This document shows, piece after piece, positions 1 through 8,602 of a DNA stretch of 64,000 bases (its first letter is position 1; every line of letters starts with the position of its first letter). The DNA is from an uncultured Pelagibacteraceae bacterium (GTDB lineage: Bacteria; Pseudomonadota; Alphaproteobacteria; Pelagibacterales; Pelagibacteraceae). Below the pieces are notes generated by a model that made no database searches, was not told the DNA's origin, and was given only the letters and a program-made list of their open reading frames with translations. The stretch covers positions 62,001 through 126,000 of the forward strand of contig CACEIH010000002.1 of NCBI GenBank assembly GCA_902559565.1, in the 5' to 3' direction. A program made the position numbers and the translations under genes.

Positions 1-1
1 A

Positions 2-1441
2 GTTTTGGATGTCCTAAGAAGTTCGAATGTTGTGTCTGGTGAATTTGGAGGAATTACACAACACGTGGGTGCTTATCAGATCGAAAATAATGATAAAAAA
101 ATTACATTTATTGATACACCTGGACATGCCGCTTTCACTGAAATGAGAGCAAGAGGATCTAAATTAACTGATGTTGTAGTTCTTGTAGTTGCGGCTGATG
201 ATGGAGTCAAACCCCAGACAATCGAGTCTATTAAACATGCTAAAGCTGCAAAAGTTCCAATAGTAGTAGCGATAAATAAATGTGATTTACCTGAAGCAGA
301 TCCACAAAAAATTAAAAATCAACTCTTAGAACATGAGTTGATTGCAGAAGATTTATCTGGAGATACTTTAATGGTTGAAATTTCAGCTAAAACAAAATTA
401 AATTTGGAAAAATTACTTGAAGCAATTATTTTACAATCTGAAATCTTAGATTTAAAAACTGATTTTGACTCAAAAGCAACTGGAGTAGTTCTAGAATCTA
501 AAATTGATATTGGAAGAGGACCTGTAGCTAATGTAATTGTTACTACTGGAACTTTGAAGAAAGGAGATTTTTTCGTAAGCGGGTTAAGATGGGGAAAAAT
601 AAGAGCAATAATAAATGATAAGGGAAAAAATATAAATGAAGCATTACCTTCAGCACCTATAGAAATTTTAGGAATAAATGGTGCAGCAAAAGCAGGAGAT
701 GATTTTATTGTTTTAGAAACTGAAAAAGAGGCTAAAACACTAAGTGAAAATAGAGCTCAAGAAAATAAAGATAGCAAAAATCCACTTTCATTCGCCACTC
801 AAGAATCAGCATTTTCAAATAAATTGTCTGAAGAATTAAATTTAATTATTAAATCTGATGTTCATGGTTCTTCAGAAGCAATAAAGAATGCAATCGGTCA
901 AATAAAACATGATGAAGTCAAACCAAAAATAATTTTGTCAGACATTGGAATGGTAACTGAAACAGACGTTACACTCGCTAAAGCCTCAAATGCAGTTTTG
1001 ATAGCCTTTAATGTTAAGCCTAGTAAAGAAGCAAAAAAACTTGCAGAAAACGAAAAAATTACAATATCTTCATATAATATAATTTATGAAGTGTTAGATT
1101 ATATAAAACAAAGGATGTCAGGATTACTTACCCCAGACGTTCAGGAGACAGTAACAGGATCGGCTCAAATATTGGAGATTTTTAAAGTATCAGGCGCAGG
1201 TAAAGTAGCTGGCTCTAAAGTAACTGATGGAGAAATATTTAGCAATTCAAGTGCAAGAGTAATTAGAGATGGAAGTATTATTTATACTGGAAAAATTTCT
1301 ACAATTTTTAGAGAAAAAAATCAGGTGAAACAAGTTAGTAATGGCCAAGAATGTGGAATTACATTAAAAGATTATATGGACTTTCAAAAAAAAGATATAA
1401 TTGAAGCTTTTAATGTTACCTCAAAAGAGAGAACAATATAA
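2..1441 (+). CDS. infB: Translation initiation factor IF-2 (C-terminal part, cut by window start)
   Basis: IF-2 is the GTPase that brings fMet-tRNA to the 30S subunit and drives subunit joining in the cytoplasm. The frame is open from base 2, so the N-terminal region and the P-loop lie outside the window. Visible are the G3 motif [12 protein letters not shown], the G4 motif NKCD and the G5 SAK, followed by domain II, the IF-2 specific domain 3 (around [12 protein letters not shown]) and the C-terminal tRNA-binding domain with [12 protein letters not shown]. The stop codon TAA shares a base with the ATG of rbfA (TAATG), so the two genes are probably translationally coupled. The family assignment is certain; only the start is missing. 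Confidence 0.97.
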   Translation, partial: VLDVLRSSNVVSGEFGGITQHVGAYQIENNDKKITFIDTPGHAAFTEMRARGSKLTDVVVLVVAADDGVKPQTIESIKHAKAAKVPIVVAINKCDLPEADPQKIKNQLLEHELIAEDLSGDTLMVEISAKTKLNLEKLLEAIILQSEILDLKTDFDSKATGVVLESKIDIGRGPVANVIVTTGTLKKGDFFVSGLRWGKIRAIINDKGKNINEALPSAPIEILGINGAAKAGDDFIVLETEKEAKTLSENRAQENKDSKNPLSFATQESAFSNKLSEELNLIIKSDVHGSSEAIKNAIGQIKHDEVKPKIILSDIGMVTETDVTLAKASNAVLIAFNVKPSKEAKKLAENEKITISSYNIIYEVLDYIKQRMSGLLTPDVQETVTGSAQILEIFKVSGAGKVAGSKVTDGEIFSNSSARVIRDGSIIYTGKISTIFREKNQVKQVSNGQECGITLKDYMDFQKKDIIEAFNVTSKERTI

Positions 1442-1809
1442 TGGCTGATAGAATTGGAAAACCAATATCACAAAGACAGTTGAGAGTTGGTGAAATGATT
1501 AAACAATCTTTAAGTATGATTTTCTTAAGAAATGAGGCTAAGGTACCGAACTTAGAAACAAATAGAATTACAGTGACAGAAGTGAGAATGAGTCAAGATT
1601 TAAAAATTGCGAAAGCATATGTATTGCCTTTAGGCGGAAAAAATGCTGAAGAGGTAATAGAAAAATTAAAAGAATATTCATTTTTAATAAGAAAGATTTT
1701 ATCACAAAAAGTAGTTATGAAATTTTTACCAAAATTACTTTTTAGAAAAGATGAGTCTTTTGAATATGCAGAAAAAATAGAAAGCTTAATAAAACAAACT
1801 AATAAATGA
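1441..1809 (+). CDS. rbfA: Ribosome-binding factor A
   Basis: RbfA is a small KH-fold protein that binds the 30S subunit and helps mature the 5' end of 16S rRNA. The 122-residue product matches the usual family length and carries the typical start (RVGEMIKQSLSMIF) and the VRMSQDLKIAKAYV strand-helix segment of the RbfA fold. It begins in a TAATG overlap with infB and ends 10 bases before rpsO. In many Alphaproteobacteria truB lies between rbfA and rpsO; here it does not. Expression is presumably with infB. Confidence 0.95.
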   Translation: MADRIGKPISQRQLRVGEMIKQSLSMIFLRNEAKVPNLETNRITVTEVRMSQDLKIAKAYVLPLGGKNAEEVIEKLKEYSFLIRKILSQKVVMKFLPKLLFRKDESFEYAEKIESLIKQTNK

Positions 1810-1819
1810 GGAAAAATAT

Positions 1820-2068
1820 ATGAGTAAAAATGCAAAAGAATTAGCAATGCACGAAAAAGATACTGGATCTTCTGAGATACAGATTGCTTTGTTAACAGAA
1901 AAAATAGAAACTCTCTCTAAACATATTAAACAATTCAAAAAAGATAAACATTCATCGGTTGGATTGTTGAGAGCAGTTAATAGAAGAAAAAAATTGTTAG
2001 ACTATCTTAAAAGAAATAAGATGGATTCTTACAAAAATGTGCTGTCGAAATTGAATTTAAGAAAATAG
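1820..2068 (+). CDS. rpsO: 30S ribosomal protein S15
   Basis: S15 binds 16S rRNA early in assembly of the small-subunit platform. The 82 residues are slightly short of the common 88-89, because the N-terminal helix begins late (MSKNAKELAMHEKDTGS). The diagnostic segments are present: DTGSSEIQIALLTEKI, LSKHIKQFKKDKHSS and the RRKKLLDYL block that contacts rRNA. A GAGG Shine-Dalgarno lies at 1808-1811, about eight bases before the ATG. It stands between rbfA and pnp, the usual bacterial neighbourhood; the 57-base gap to pnp is a peculiar purine-rich repeat. Confidence 0.96.
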   Translation: MSKNAKELAMHEKDTGSSEIQIALLTEKIETLSKHIKQFKKDKHSSVGLLRAVNRRKKLLDYLKRNKMDSYKNVLSKLNLRK

Positions 2069-2083
2069 GTGTCAAGATAGATA

Positions 2084-2128
2084 GAACGGAATGGAACGAA
2101 ACGAACGAAAAGAAATGGAAATGAAATG
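2084..2128 (+). repeat. Purine-rich pentamer-like leader repeat before pnp
   Basis: Between the rpsO stop and the pnp start the + strand is almost all A and G, with pyrimidines at 2087, 2092, 2097 and 2102 (exactly every five bases) and then 2106, 2116, 2122 and 2127. The repeating unit is close to GAAYG (GAACG, GAATG, GAACG, AAACG). The run goes directly into the ATG at 2126 and holds several GGAA/GAAA stretches that could act as weak ribosome-binding sequence. That the region is repetitive is seen directly; any role in pnp control is inference. Confidence 0.55.
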
Positions 2129-4198
2129 TTTAAAGTATATAAGAAGGAAATTGAAGTAGCAGGAAAGAAAATAAGTTTAGAAACAGGTAAAGTAGCAAGA
2201 CAGGCAGACGGTGCAATAATCGCAACATGTGGAGAGACAGTCGTTTTAGCAACAGTAGTGGGGGCAAAAAAAGTAAATCCTGATGTTGATTACTTTCCAT
2301 TATCTGTAAATTACCAAGAAAAATATTATGCAGCTGGAAAAATTCCAGGTGGATATTTTAAAAGGGAAGCGAGACCAACTGAAAGTGAAACGTTAATCTC
2401 TAGATTGATTGATAGACCAATCAGACCTTTGTTTCCTGAAGAATTTAAAAATGAAGTTCAGTTGTTACCAACTGTGATTTCTTATGATAAAGAAAATGAA
2501 GCTGATATTTTATCAATTACAGCTTCATCAGCAGCATTAGCAATATCTGGTATGCCATTTATGGGTCCTGTAGGAGCCTCTAGGGTTGGTTATATAGATG
2601 GTAAGTATGTTTTAAACCCATCTAAAGCAGACTTAGAAAAATCTAAATTAGATTTAGTTGTAGCAGGTACAAAAGATGCAGTGCTTATGGTTGAGTCTGA
2701 GGCAAGTGGTTTAACTGAAGATGAAATGTTAAATGCAGTCAAATTTGGTCATGAGGGATTTGTTCCAGTAATTAAAATGATTGAGGAACTAGCAAAAGAA
2801 TGTAAAAAATCTGAGTGGACTGTAGAAAAAAAAGATCTTTCTGAAGTAAAGAAAAAACTTGAAAAAACATTTACGGAAGATCTTAAAAAAGCTTTTGCAA
2901 CAAGAGATAAACAAGATAGATCAAATCAAATATCTGAAATCACTGAAAAAGCCAAAAAACTTTATGAGGAAAATGAAAATTATACTGATCTTGATGTAAA
3001 TTCAGAACTTAAAAATCTTGAAAAATCTATTGTTAGAACTGATATTCTTAAAAACAAGAATAGAATTGATGGGAGAGGTTTATCTGATGTCAGACCTATT
3101 TCTTGTGAGGTTGGTGTTTTACCAAGAACTCACGGTTCTGCTTTATTTACTAGGGGAGAAACACAAGCAATTGTGACTGCTACTCTAGGCACATCTGATG
3201 ATGAACAAAGAATTGAGAGCTTAGATGGATTACAAAGAGAAAGATTCATGCTTCATTATAACTTTCCACCGTTCTCTGTTGGTGAGACTGGTAGAATAGG
3301 AACCGGTAGAAGAGAAATAGGACACGGTAAATTAGCATGGAGAGCTATTCACTCTTCGCTTCCTTCAAAAGAAGCATTTCCGTATACTTTTAGAGTAGTA
3401 TCAGAGATTACAGAGTCTAATGGTTCATCTTCAATGGCTACTGTTTGTGGAACATCTCTAGCATTAATGGATGCAGGGGTACCAATTAAAGAACCAGTTG
3501 CAGGTATTGCAATGGGATTAATTAAAGAAGGAGATGAGTTTAGTGTCTTGTCAGATATCCTAGGTGATGAAGATCATTTAGGTGATATGGACTTTAAAGT
3601 TGCTGGAACTAAAGATGGAATAACTTCACTTCAAATGGATATTAAAATAACGGGTATAACATTTGAGATCATGGAGCAGGCATTAAGCCAAGCTAAAGAT
3701 GGAAGGGTTCATATTTTAGGTGAAATGAATAAAGCACTTTCAGCCTCAAGAGCAGATGTTGGAAAACATACACCAAAAATGGAAAAAATAACTGTCGATA
3801 AAAAAGATATTGCTGCTGTTATAGGAAAGGGTGGTGCTACAATAAGAGAGATAGTTGAAAAATCAGGTGCAAAAGTTGATGTAAACGATGAGGGTGTAGT
3901 AACAGTTGCTGCTCCTGACGAAGAGGCTAGAAATATCGCAATGCAAATGATTAAAGACATAACTGCGAAAGCAGAATTAAATAAAATTTATTCAGGTAAA
4001 GTAATGAAGATTATGGAGTTTGGTGCATTTGTTAATTTCTTAGGTAAACAAGATGGACTTGTTCATATTTCAGAACTTGCAGATAAAAGAGTTGGTAAAG
4101 TTACTGATGTTGTTAAAGAAGGAGACGAAGTAAAAGTTAAAGTAATTGGTTTCGATAGAGGAAAGGTTAAACTTTCTATGAAACAAGCAGAAAAGTAG
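2126..4198 (+). CDS. pnp: Polyribonucleotide nucleotidyltransferase (PNPase)
   Basis: PNPase degrades RNA from the 3' end by phosphorolysis and is part of RNA degradosome-type complexes. The 690-residue protein is of normal length. It has two RNase PH-like halves (the second containing [15 protein letters not shown] and the [17 protein letters not shown] block), a KH domain around residue 551-575 with GKGG as the GXXG loop, and an S1 domain from about residue 620 ([13 protein letters not shown]). It lies just downstream of rpsO, as in most bacteria, where the transcript leader is often the site of pnp autoregulation; here that leader is the pentamer repeat. Confidence 0.97.
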   Translation: MFKVYKKEIEVAGKKISLETGKVARQADGAIIATCGETVVLATVVGAKKVNPDVDYFPLSVNYQEKYYAAGKIPGGYFKREARPTESETLISRLIDRPIRPLFPEEFKNEVQLLPTVISYDKENEADILSITASSAALAISGMPFMGPVGASRVGYIDGKYVLNPSKADLEKSKLDLVVAGTKDAVLMVESEASGLTEDEMLNAVKFGHEGFVPVIKMIEELAKECKKSEWTVEKKDLSEVKKKLEKTFTEDLKKAFATRDKQDRSNQISEITEKAKKLYEENENYTDLDVNSELKNLEKSIVRTDILKNKNRIDGRGLSDVRPISCEVGVLPRTHGSALFTRGETQAIVTATLGTSDDEQRIESLDGLQRERFMLHYNFPPFSVGETGRIGTGRREIGHGKLAWRAIHSSLPSKEAFPYTFRVVSEITESNGSSSMATVCGTSLALMDAGVPIKEPVAGIAMGLIKEGDEFSVLSDILGDEDHLGDMDFKVAGTKDGITSLQMDIKITGITFEIMEQALSQAKDGRVHILGEMNKALSASRADVGKHTPKMEKITVDKKDIAAVIGKGGATIREIVEKSGAKVDVNDEGVVTVAAPDEEARNIAMQMIKDITAKAELNKIYSGKVMKIMEFGAFVNFLGKQDGLVHISELADKRVGKVTDVVKEGDEVKVKVIGFDRGKVKLSMKQAEK

Positions 4199-4209
4199 TA
4201 TAATAAAAC

Positions 4210-4995
4210 ATGAATATTTTTGATAAAAACTTAAAAACTATTTTTAATTTCTTTGATAAATTTATAAATTTTCTAAAAAAAATTACAAGAATTGAAGTAA
4301 TCAAGAAGTTAGAGAAATTTGCAGAGAGCATATATTCGTCAGCACTCATAATAAGCTGTTTAATAATTTTTATAATTGGATTAATAGTTTATGGAAAAAC
4401 TTCCATAGGGTGGGCTTTGCCTTTAGCAATTTTTGGACCTTTAGTAATATTATTTATTGCGTTCCTTGCAAAAGATTTTCATGGAGCTTGTTCAGATTTA
4501 ATTAAATCAAATACAACATCTTTAAGTAATAATGCAATTTTAAGATTTGGTGCAATTACTTCACTGGTTTTTGCTGCTTTAACATTCATATTAGCACTTA
4601 TTTCAATTTTTAATGGTTCATTAGCAACTACTATTTGGTCTTTACTTGCATCGCTTTTACTTTTTATTAGCGCAGGAACTCAATTTAATCCCTCGTTATT
4701 AAATGTAGAAATTACAAATAAAAGCTCATCTGGTGAAGATTTTATTGCAATATTTTCTTTGAGTCTTAAGTCAATGGTATTTTTTGAAAAAATAATTTCA
4801 ACAATATTAATTGTTCTTGGTAATGTATATTTAATCGCAAATGTTTTTACTCAAAAAATGGGATTTTTTTTTAGTGGTTTAGGTTTTTTATTTTCCGGAA
4901 TCTCTTTTCCAATTTTGATTTATATTTCATTCACCATTCTATGGTTTTTTAATTCTATATTTTTGGCGATACTTTCTCTTGGAAGAAGAAAATAA
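4210..4995 (+). CDS. Hypothetical multi-pass membrane protein
   Basis: I do not recognise a family. The 261 residues start with a basic amphipathic segment (residues 1-35) followed by about six hydrophobic spans near 43-62, 67-88, 113-134, 139-156, 193-213 and 218-257. The last is long enough to be two helices, so the protein should sit in the inner membrane with little outside it. There are no conserved-looking charged clusters or metal motifs. It starts 11 bases after pnp and is probably cotranscribed with it; it ends 15 bases from the convergent fabI. Codon usage looks like the neighbours, so I treat it as real. Confidence 0.7.
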   Translation: MNIFDKNLKTIFNFFDKFINFLKKITRIEVIKKLEKFAESIYSSALIISCLIIFIIGLIVYGKTSIGWALPLAIFGPLVILFIAFLAKDFHGACSDLIKSNTTSLSNNAILRFGAITSLVFAALTFILALISIFNGSLATTIWSLLASLLLFISAGTQFNPSLLNVEITNKSSSGEDFIAIFSLSLKSMVFFEKIISTILIVLGNVYLIANVFTQKMGFFFSGLGFLFSGISFPILIYISFTILWFFNSIFLAILSLGRRK

Positions 4996-5010
4996 AAAAA
5001 ATAATTGGGC

Positions 5011-5796
5011 TTAACTAATATTTTTTGGATCAGGCATACCAACCTTATTGTAACCAGCATCTACATAGTGTATTTCACCAGTTACACCGTTTGCAAGGTC
5101 GCTAAGTAGATATAATGCTGAATTCCCAACATCATGGATATCTACGTTTCTTTTTAGGAAAGAATGATCTTCATTCCATTTATATAAGAATTTTGCATCT
5201 CCAATAGCCGAGGCAGCTAATGTTTTAATAGGTCCAGCACTAATAGCATTTACCCTCATACCTTTAGCACCCAAATCTCTTGCAAGATACTTAACACTTG
5301 CTTCAAGAGCTGATTTACAAACACCCATTACATTATAATTTGGAATAGCTTTAGTAGACTCGTAAGTCAAAGTTAACATACTACCACCCTTTTTCATTAC
5401 TTTTGAAGCTTCTTTTGCTACCTCTGTAAATGAAAAACATGAGATTAACATACTTCTTAAAAAATTTTCTCTTGTAGTGTTTAAATATTCACCTGATAAT
5501 TCCGATTTATCCGAAAATGCTACAGCGTGAACAATAAAATCAATTTCACCCCATTGAGATTTGATGTCCTCAAATAATTTTACTACTTCTTCTTTTTTTT
5601 CAACATCACAGCTAAAAGTAACTTTTGAATTTAATTTTTCTGCTAGAGGAATCACTCTTTTCTTGAGAGCATCACCTAAATATGTGAATGCTAATTCAGC
5701 TCCTGCCTCTGCAAGTTTCTGAGAAATGCCCCAGGCAATTGATCTTTCGTTAGCAACACCCATAATTAATCCTTTTTTACCTTTCATTAAACTCAT
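5011..5796 (-). CDS. fabI: Enoyl-ACP reductase (NADH), FabI type
   Basis: FabI performs the last reduction of each fatty acid elongation cycle, enoyl-ACP to acyl-ACP. The 261-residue short-chain dehydrogenase-like protein begins with the FabI nucleotide-binding signature (GLIMGVANERSIAWGI) and has the catalytic set Tyr145, Tyr154 and Lys161 in the Y-x6-K arrangement that separates FabI from ordinary SDRs. It is the last gene of the minus-strand fabA-fabB-fabI unit, two bases after fabB. The order fabA-fabB-fabI next to irr is a known alphaproteobacterial arrangement. Confidence 0.95.
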   Translation of the reverse strand: MSLMKGKKGLIMGVANERSIAWGISQKLAEAGAELAFTYLGDALKKRVIPLAEKLNSKVTFSCDVEKKEEVVKLFEDIKSQWGEIDFIVHAVAFSDKSELSGEYLNTTRENFLRSMLISCFSFTEVAKEASKVMKKGGSMLTLTYESTKAIPNYNVMGVCKSALEASVKYLARDLGAKGMRVNAISAGPIKTLAASAIGDAKFLYKWNEDHSFLKRNVDIHDVGNSALYLLSDLANGVTGEIHYVDAGYNKVGMPDPKNIS

Positions 5797-5798
5797 AA

Positions 5799-7010
5799 TT
5801 AAACCTTTTCAAAAATTAAAGCTGCATTGGTTCCACCAAAACCAAAACTATTTGACATAACTGCGTTTAAATTTGCTCCAGTTTCTGTTTTAGCTACTAT
5901 TGGAAATTTTTTAGCCTCTTCATCCATTTCATTAATATTAGCTGATCCAGCAATAAAATTATTTTTCATCATAATTAAACAATATATAGCTTCGTGAACA
6001 GAAGCTGCTCCTAATGGGTGTCCCGATAAAGATTTTGTTGAACTAATTTTTGGTATATTAGTTCCAAAAGTCTCTTTTACTGCATTTAGTTCTGTAATAT
6101 CTCCAACAGGTGTAGAAGTTCCATGAGTATTAATATAATCAATTTTATTTTTTGCAGTTGCCATTGCCATTTTCATACATCTAATTGCTCCCTCACCAGA
6201 TGGTGCCACCATATCATATCCATCTGAAGTAGCCCCATAACCTGTTAATTCTGCGTATATTTTTGCACCTCTTGCTTTCGCATGCTCATATTCTTCTAGC
6301 ACTAAAACTCCACCACCACCTGCAATAACAAAACCATCTCTAGTTTTATCGTAAGCTCTGGAAGCAGTTTGAGGTGTATCATTATATTTTGATGATAATG
6401 CGGTCATTGCATCAAACATAGCGGTCATTGCCCAATGAATTTCTTCACTTCCTCCAGCAAAGACAACATCTTGTTTTCCCATTTGAATAAGCTCCATTGA
6501 ATTTCCAATACAATGGCCACTTGTTGCACATGCAGAACTCATTGTATAGTTTGTACCTTTTATTTTGAATGGAACAGCAAGAGTTGCTGAAGCTGTACTT
6601 GCCATTGTTCTTGGTACTACAAATGGTCCCATTAATTTTGGTGTTTTTGCTCTTGTCTTATCAGCTGCTAAAATAACATTTTCAATTGATGGACCACCTG
6701 AACCCATAACTATACCAGTTTTGAAATTACTTACTTCATTTTCCTCTAAACCTGAGTCTTTAATCGCTTCTTTCATAGCAATATAATTGTAAGCAGATCC
6801 AGAACCCATAAATCTAATAGTTTTTCTATCTATATGATCTTCAAGCTTGATATTTGGTTTGCCATGAACATGACTTTTTAAATTGTGTTCTTTATATTCC
6901 TCGGCAAAAGTAATTCCTGATTTTGAATTTATTAATGATGAATGTACTTCTTCTTGATTGTTTCCAAGGCAAGAAACTATTCCGAGGCCTGTAATTACTA
7001 CTCTTCTCAT
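5799..7010 (-). CDS. fabB: 3-oxoacyl-ACP synthase I, FabB type
   Basis: Beta-ketoacyl-ACP synthase that extends acyl chains and, with FabA, is needed for unsaturated fatty acids. The 403-residue thiolase-fold protein has the Cys-His-His triad: Cys161 in SSACATSGH, His296 in [11 protein letters not shown] and His331 in SGHPLGAAS. The C-terminal [12 protein letters not shown] is typical of KAS enzymes. Its ATG overlaps the fabA stop (TAATG), so it is coupled to fabA. Assignment to FabB rather than FabF rests on the pairing with fabA and on sequence feel. Confidence 0.93.
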   Translation of the reverse strand: MRRVVITGLGIVSCLGNNQEEVHSSLINSKSGITFAEEYKEHNLKSHVHGKPNIKLEDHIDRKTIRFMGSGSAYNYIAMKEAIKDSGLEENEVSNFKTGIVMGSGGPSIENVILAADKTRAKTPKLMGPFVVPRTMASTASATLAVPFKIKGTNYTMSSACATSGHCIGNSMELIQMGKQDVVFAGGSEEIHWAMTAMFDAMTALSSKYNDTPQTASRAYDKTRDGFVIAGGGGVLVLEEYEHAKARGAKIYAELTGYGATSDGYDMVAPSGEGAIRCMKMAMATAKNKIDYINTHGTSTPVGDITELNAVKETFGTNIPKISSTKSLSGHPLGAASVHEAIYCLIMMKNNFIAGSANINEMDEEAKKFPIVAKTETGANLNAVMSNSFGFGGTNAALIFEKV

Positions 7011-7522
7011 TATTTAAACAACCCTACCTTTAAACTCTCAGCTGAATAAATTTTTTTATCATCAGCTAATAAAACACCATTTGCGAGTCCTACTGTAGTT
7101 CCTCCAGGAGACATAATTTTTTTCATATCTATTTCATATTTCACTAATTTTACATTTTGTAAAACTTCACCAGTAAATTTCACAGTCCCAACTCCTAAAG
7201 CTCTTCCCCTTCCTGGATTTCCTATCCATCCTAGATAAAACCCAACTAACTGCCACATAGCATCGAGACCAAGACAACCAGGCATAACGGGGTCCTCTTT
7301 AAAATGACAATCAAAAAACCAAAGATTTTTTTTAATGTCCAATTCAGCTTTCAATGAGCCTTTATTGAAAGAACCATTATTTTCTTTAATTTCTGTAATT
7401 CTATCAAACATAAGCATTGGTGGAAGTGGTAATTTAGCATTTCCAGGCCCAAAAAGACCTCCATTTCCACAGTTTATAAGCTCATCATATGAGTAGGAGT
7501 TTTTTTTCATAAAATTGAACAT
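7010..7522 (-). CDS. fabA: 3-hydroxydecanoyl-ACP dehydratase/isomerase
   Basis: FabA dehydrates 3-hydroxyacyl-ACP and isomerises trans-2- to cis-3-decenoyl-ACP, opening the anaerobic route to unsaturated fatty acids. The hot-dog protein has the active-site His in [14 protein letters not shown] and the catalytic Asp in [17 protein letters not shown]. The open frame runs back to 7738, but residues before [15 protein letters not shown] do not resemble FabA and would overlap irr, so I start at 7522 (170 residues); an ATG at 7510 (166 residues) is equally possible. The promoter must lie in the short divergent gap with irr, so it may feel the Irr box there. Confidence 0.93.
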   Translation of the reverse strand: MFNFMKKNSYSYDELINCGNGGLFGPGNAKLPLPPMLMFDRITEIKENNGSFNKGSLKAELDIKKNLWFFDCHFKEDPVMPGCLGLDAMWQLVGFYLGWIGNPGRGRALGVGTVKFTGEVLQNVKLVKYEIDMKKIMSPGGTTVGLANGVLLADDKKIYSAESLKVGLFK

Positions 7523-7561
7523 CTTAATACTTGATTTTAATCGATTATAATATACATAAAG

Positions 7562-7578
7562 TTTAGAATTATTATAAA
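7562..7578 (+). promoter_or_regulatory. Irr-box (ICE)-like operator before irr
   Basis: TTTAGAATTATTATAAA matches the published iron control element pattern TTTAGAA-N3-TTCTAAA at 13 of 14 fixed positions. It lies six bases before the irr ATG and within the divergent irr/fabA gap. The 15 bases at 7555-7569 recur exactly at 8066-8080 before rubrerythrin. A TATAAT at 7546-7551 could be the -10 of irr. The site suggests autoregulation; binding itself is inference. Confidence 0.6.
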
Positions 7579-7583
7579 TTATA

Positions 7584-8012
7584 ATGACAAAAAACCTTGA
7601 ATTTACTGAAAAATTAAGATCTTCTGGACTTAGACCAACAAAACAAAGACTTAAGATATGTGAAGTTTTATTTAATAGAGAAAAAACTTTCCATTTTACA
7701 ATTAATGATCTTGCAAAAAATATATCTGAAAAGCTCAAGGAAAAAATATCATTAGCAACGGTTTATAATACGGTTCACGCTTTTAAAAAAAAAGGATATT
7801 TAAAAGAAATATCAATCAATAGTGATAAAAGTTATTTTGATACAAATATCACCAATCACCATCATTTTTTTGACGAGGATACTAATCAATTAATTGATTG
7901 TGATGATAATCACCTGGATAACGTTAAAATAAAAAAAAATATTACTGGAAAAAAAATTAATTCAATTGAAGTTTTGATTAAAGTTGCAAGTGATAATCAA
8001 AATCAAAATTAA
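7584..8012 (+). CDS. irr: Fur-family iron response regulator, Irr-like
   Basis: A 142-residue Fur-superfamily repressor with the N-terminal winged helix ([15 protein letters not shown] ... [21 protein letters not shown]) and a triple-His motif at residues 92-94 ([15 protein letters not shown]) that resembles the HHH haem/metal motif of alphaproteobacterial Irr rather than Fur, which carries C-terminal CxxC pairs that are absent here. Irr senses haem status and controls iron genes. The gene is divergent from fabA, as irr is in Sinorhizobium and relatives, and has an ICE-like box in its own promoter and another before the next gene, rubrerythrin. A PerR-like peroxide role is the main alternative. 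Confidence 0.8.
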   Translation: MTKNLEFTEKLRSSGLRPTKQRLKICEVLFNREKTFHFTINDLAKNISEKLKEKISLATVYNTVHAFKKKGYLKEISINSDKSYFDTNITNHHHFFDEDTNQLIDCDDNHLDNVKIKKNITGKKINSIEVLIKVASDNQNQN

Positions 8013-8050
8013 TATAATAATTTCAATCACTTACAAACTACATTATAATT

Positions 8051-8093
8051 ATTCTAAACTATTGACATAAAGTTTAGAATCATTATATATATT
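8051..8093 (+). promoter_or_regulatory. Rubrerythrin promoter with Irr-box-like operator
   Basis: TTGACA at 8062-8067 is a consensus -35 with AT-rich -10 candidates at 8084-8093. The box TTTAGAATCATTATATA at 8073-8089 matches the ICE pattern at 12 of 14 positions and covers the spacer and -10. In addition ATTCTAAAC (8051-8059) and GTTTAGAAT (8072-8080) form a perfect 9-base inverted repeat around the -35. Binding here would block RNA polymerase. A good Shine-Dalgarno AAGGAG follows at 8104-8109. Confidence 0.65.
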
Positions 8094-8116
8094 AAAATCA
8101 ATTAAGGAGATGAAAT

Positions 8117-8533
8117 ATGTCATTAAAAGGAAGTAAAACAGAGGAAAACCTTAAAGCAGCTTTTGCTGGTGAAAGTCAAGCTAACAGAAGATATTTATAT
8201 TTTGCTCAAAAAGCTGACATCGAGGGTTACAATGATGTTGCTACAGTTTTTAGATCAACTGCCGAAGGTGAAACTGGCCATGCTCATGGTCACTTAGAGT
8301 ATTTAGAGGAAGTTGGTGATCCAGCAACTGGTAAACCAATTGGTGAAACTAAAGCAAACTTAGAGTCTGCTGTAGCTGGTGAGACACATGAATATACTGA
8401 TATGTATCCAGGTATGGCAAAGACAGCAAGAGAAGAAGGATTTGAGGAAATAGCTGATTGGTTTGAAACACTAGCGAAAGCTGAAAAATCACATGCTGGT
8501 AAATTCCAAAAAACTTTAGAGTCTATAAGTTAA
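8117..8533 (+). CDS. Rubrerythrin (diiron domain only)
   Basis: Rubrerythrins are diiron peroxidases that reduce H2O2 in the cytoplasm. The 138-residue protein is the four-helix ferritin-like domain, with the iron ligands in [14 protein letters not shown], in ExxH motifs at E52-H55 and E123-H126, and in AVAGETHEY. The C-terminal rubredoxin domain of classic rubrerythrin is missing, so electrons must come from another protein, possibly the Fe-S protein encoded next. An AAGGAG Shine-Dalgarno and a promoter with an Irr-box-like operator precede it, and a hairpin follows. Confidence 0.93.
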   Translation: MSLKGSKTEENLKAAFAGESQANRRYLYFAQKADIEGYNDVATVFRSTAEGETGHAHGHLEYLEEVGDPATGKPIGETKANLESAVAGETHEYTDMYPGMAKTAREEGFEEIADWFETLAKAEKSHAGKFQKTLESIS

Positions 8534-8541
8534 TATTTTTA

Positions 8542-8573
8542 TTTAGTGGGCAGATTTTTTATTGCCCACTAAA
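8542..8573 (+). terminator. Hairpin after rubrerythrin
   Basis: TTTAGTGGGCA (8542-8552) and TGCCCACTAAA (8563-8573) form a perfect 11-base-pair stem with a 10-base U-rich loop, starting nine bases after the rubrerythrin stop. No long T run follows, so it may be a weak terminator or a 3' stabiliser that makes rubrerythrin mRNA more abundant than the genes behind it. Confidence 0.65.
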
Positions 8574-8602
8574 AATTTCTAAAAATTTTATTATATAATT
8601 TT

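Noticed and set aside
7523-7738. Long N-terminal extension of fabA
   Set aside because: The extra 72 residues overlap the divergent irr gene on the other strand, cover its promoter and do not resemble FabA.
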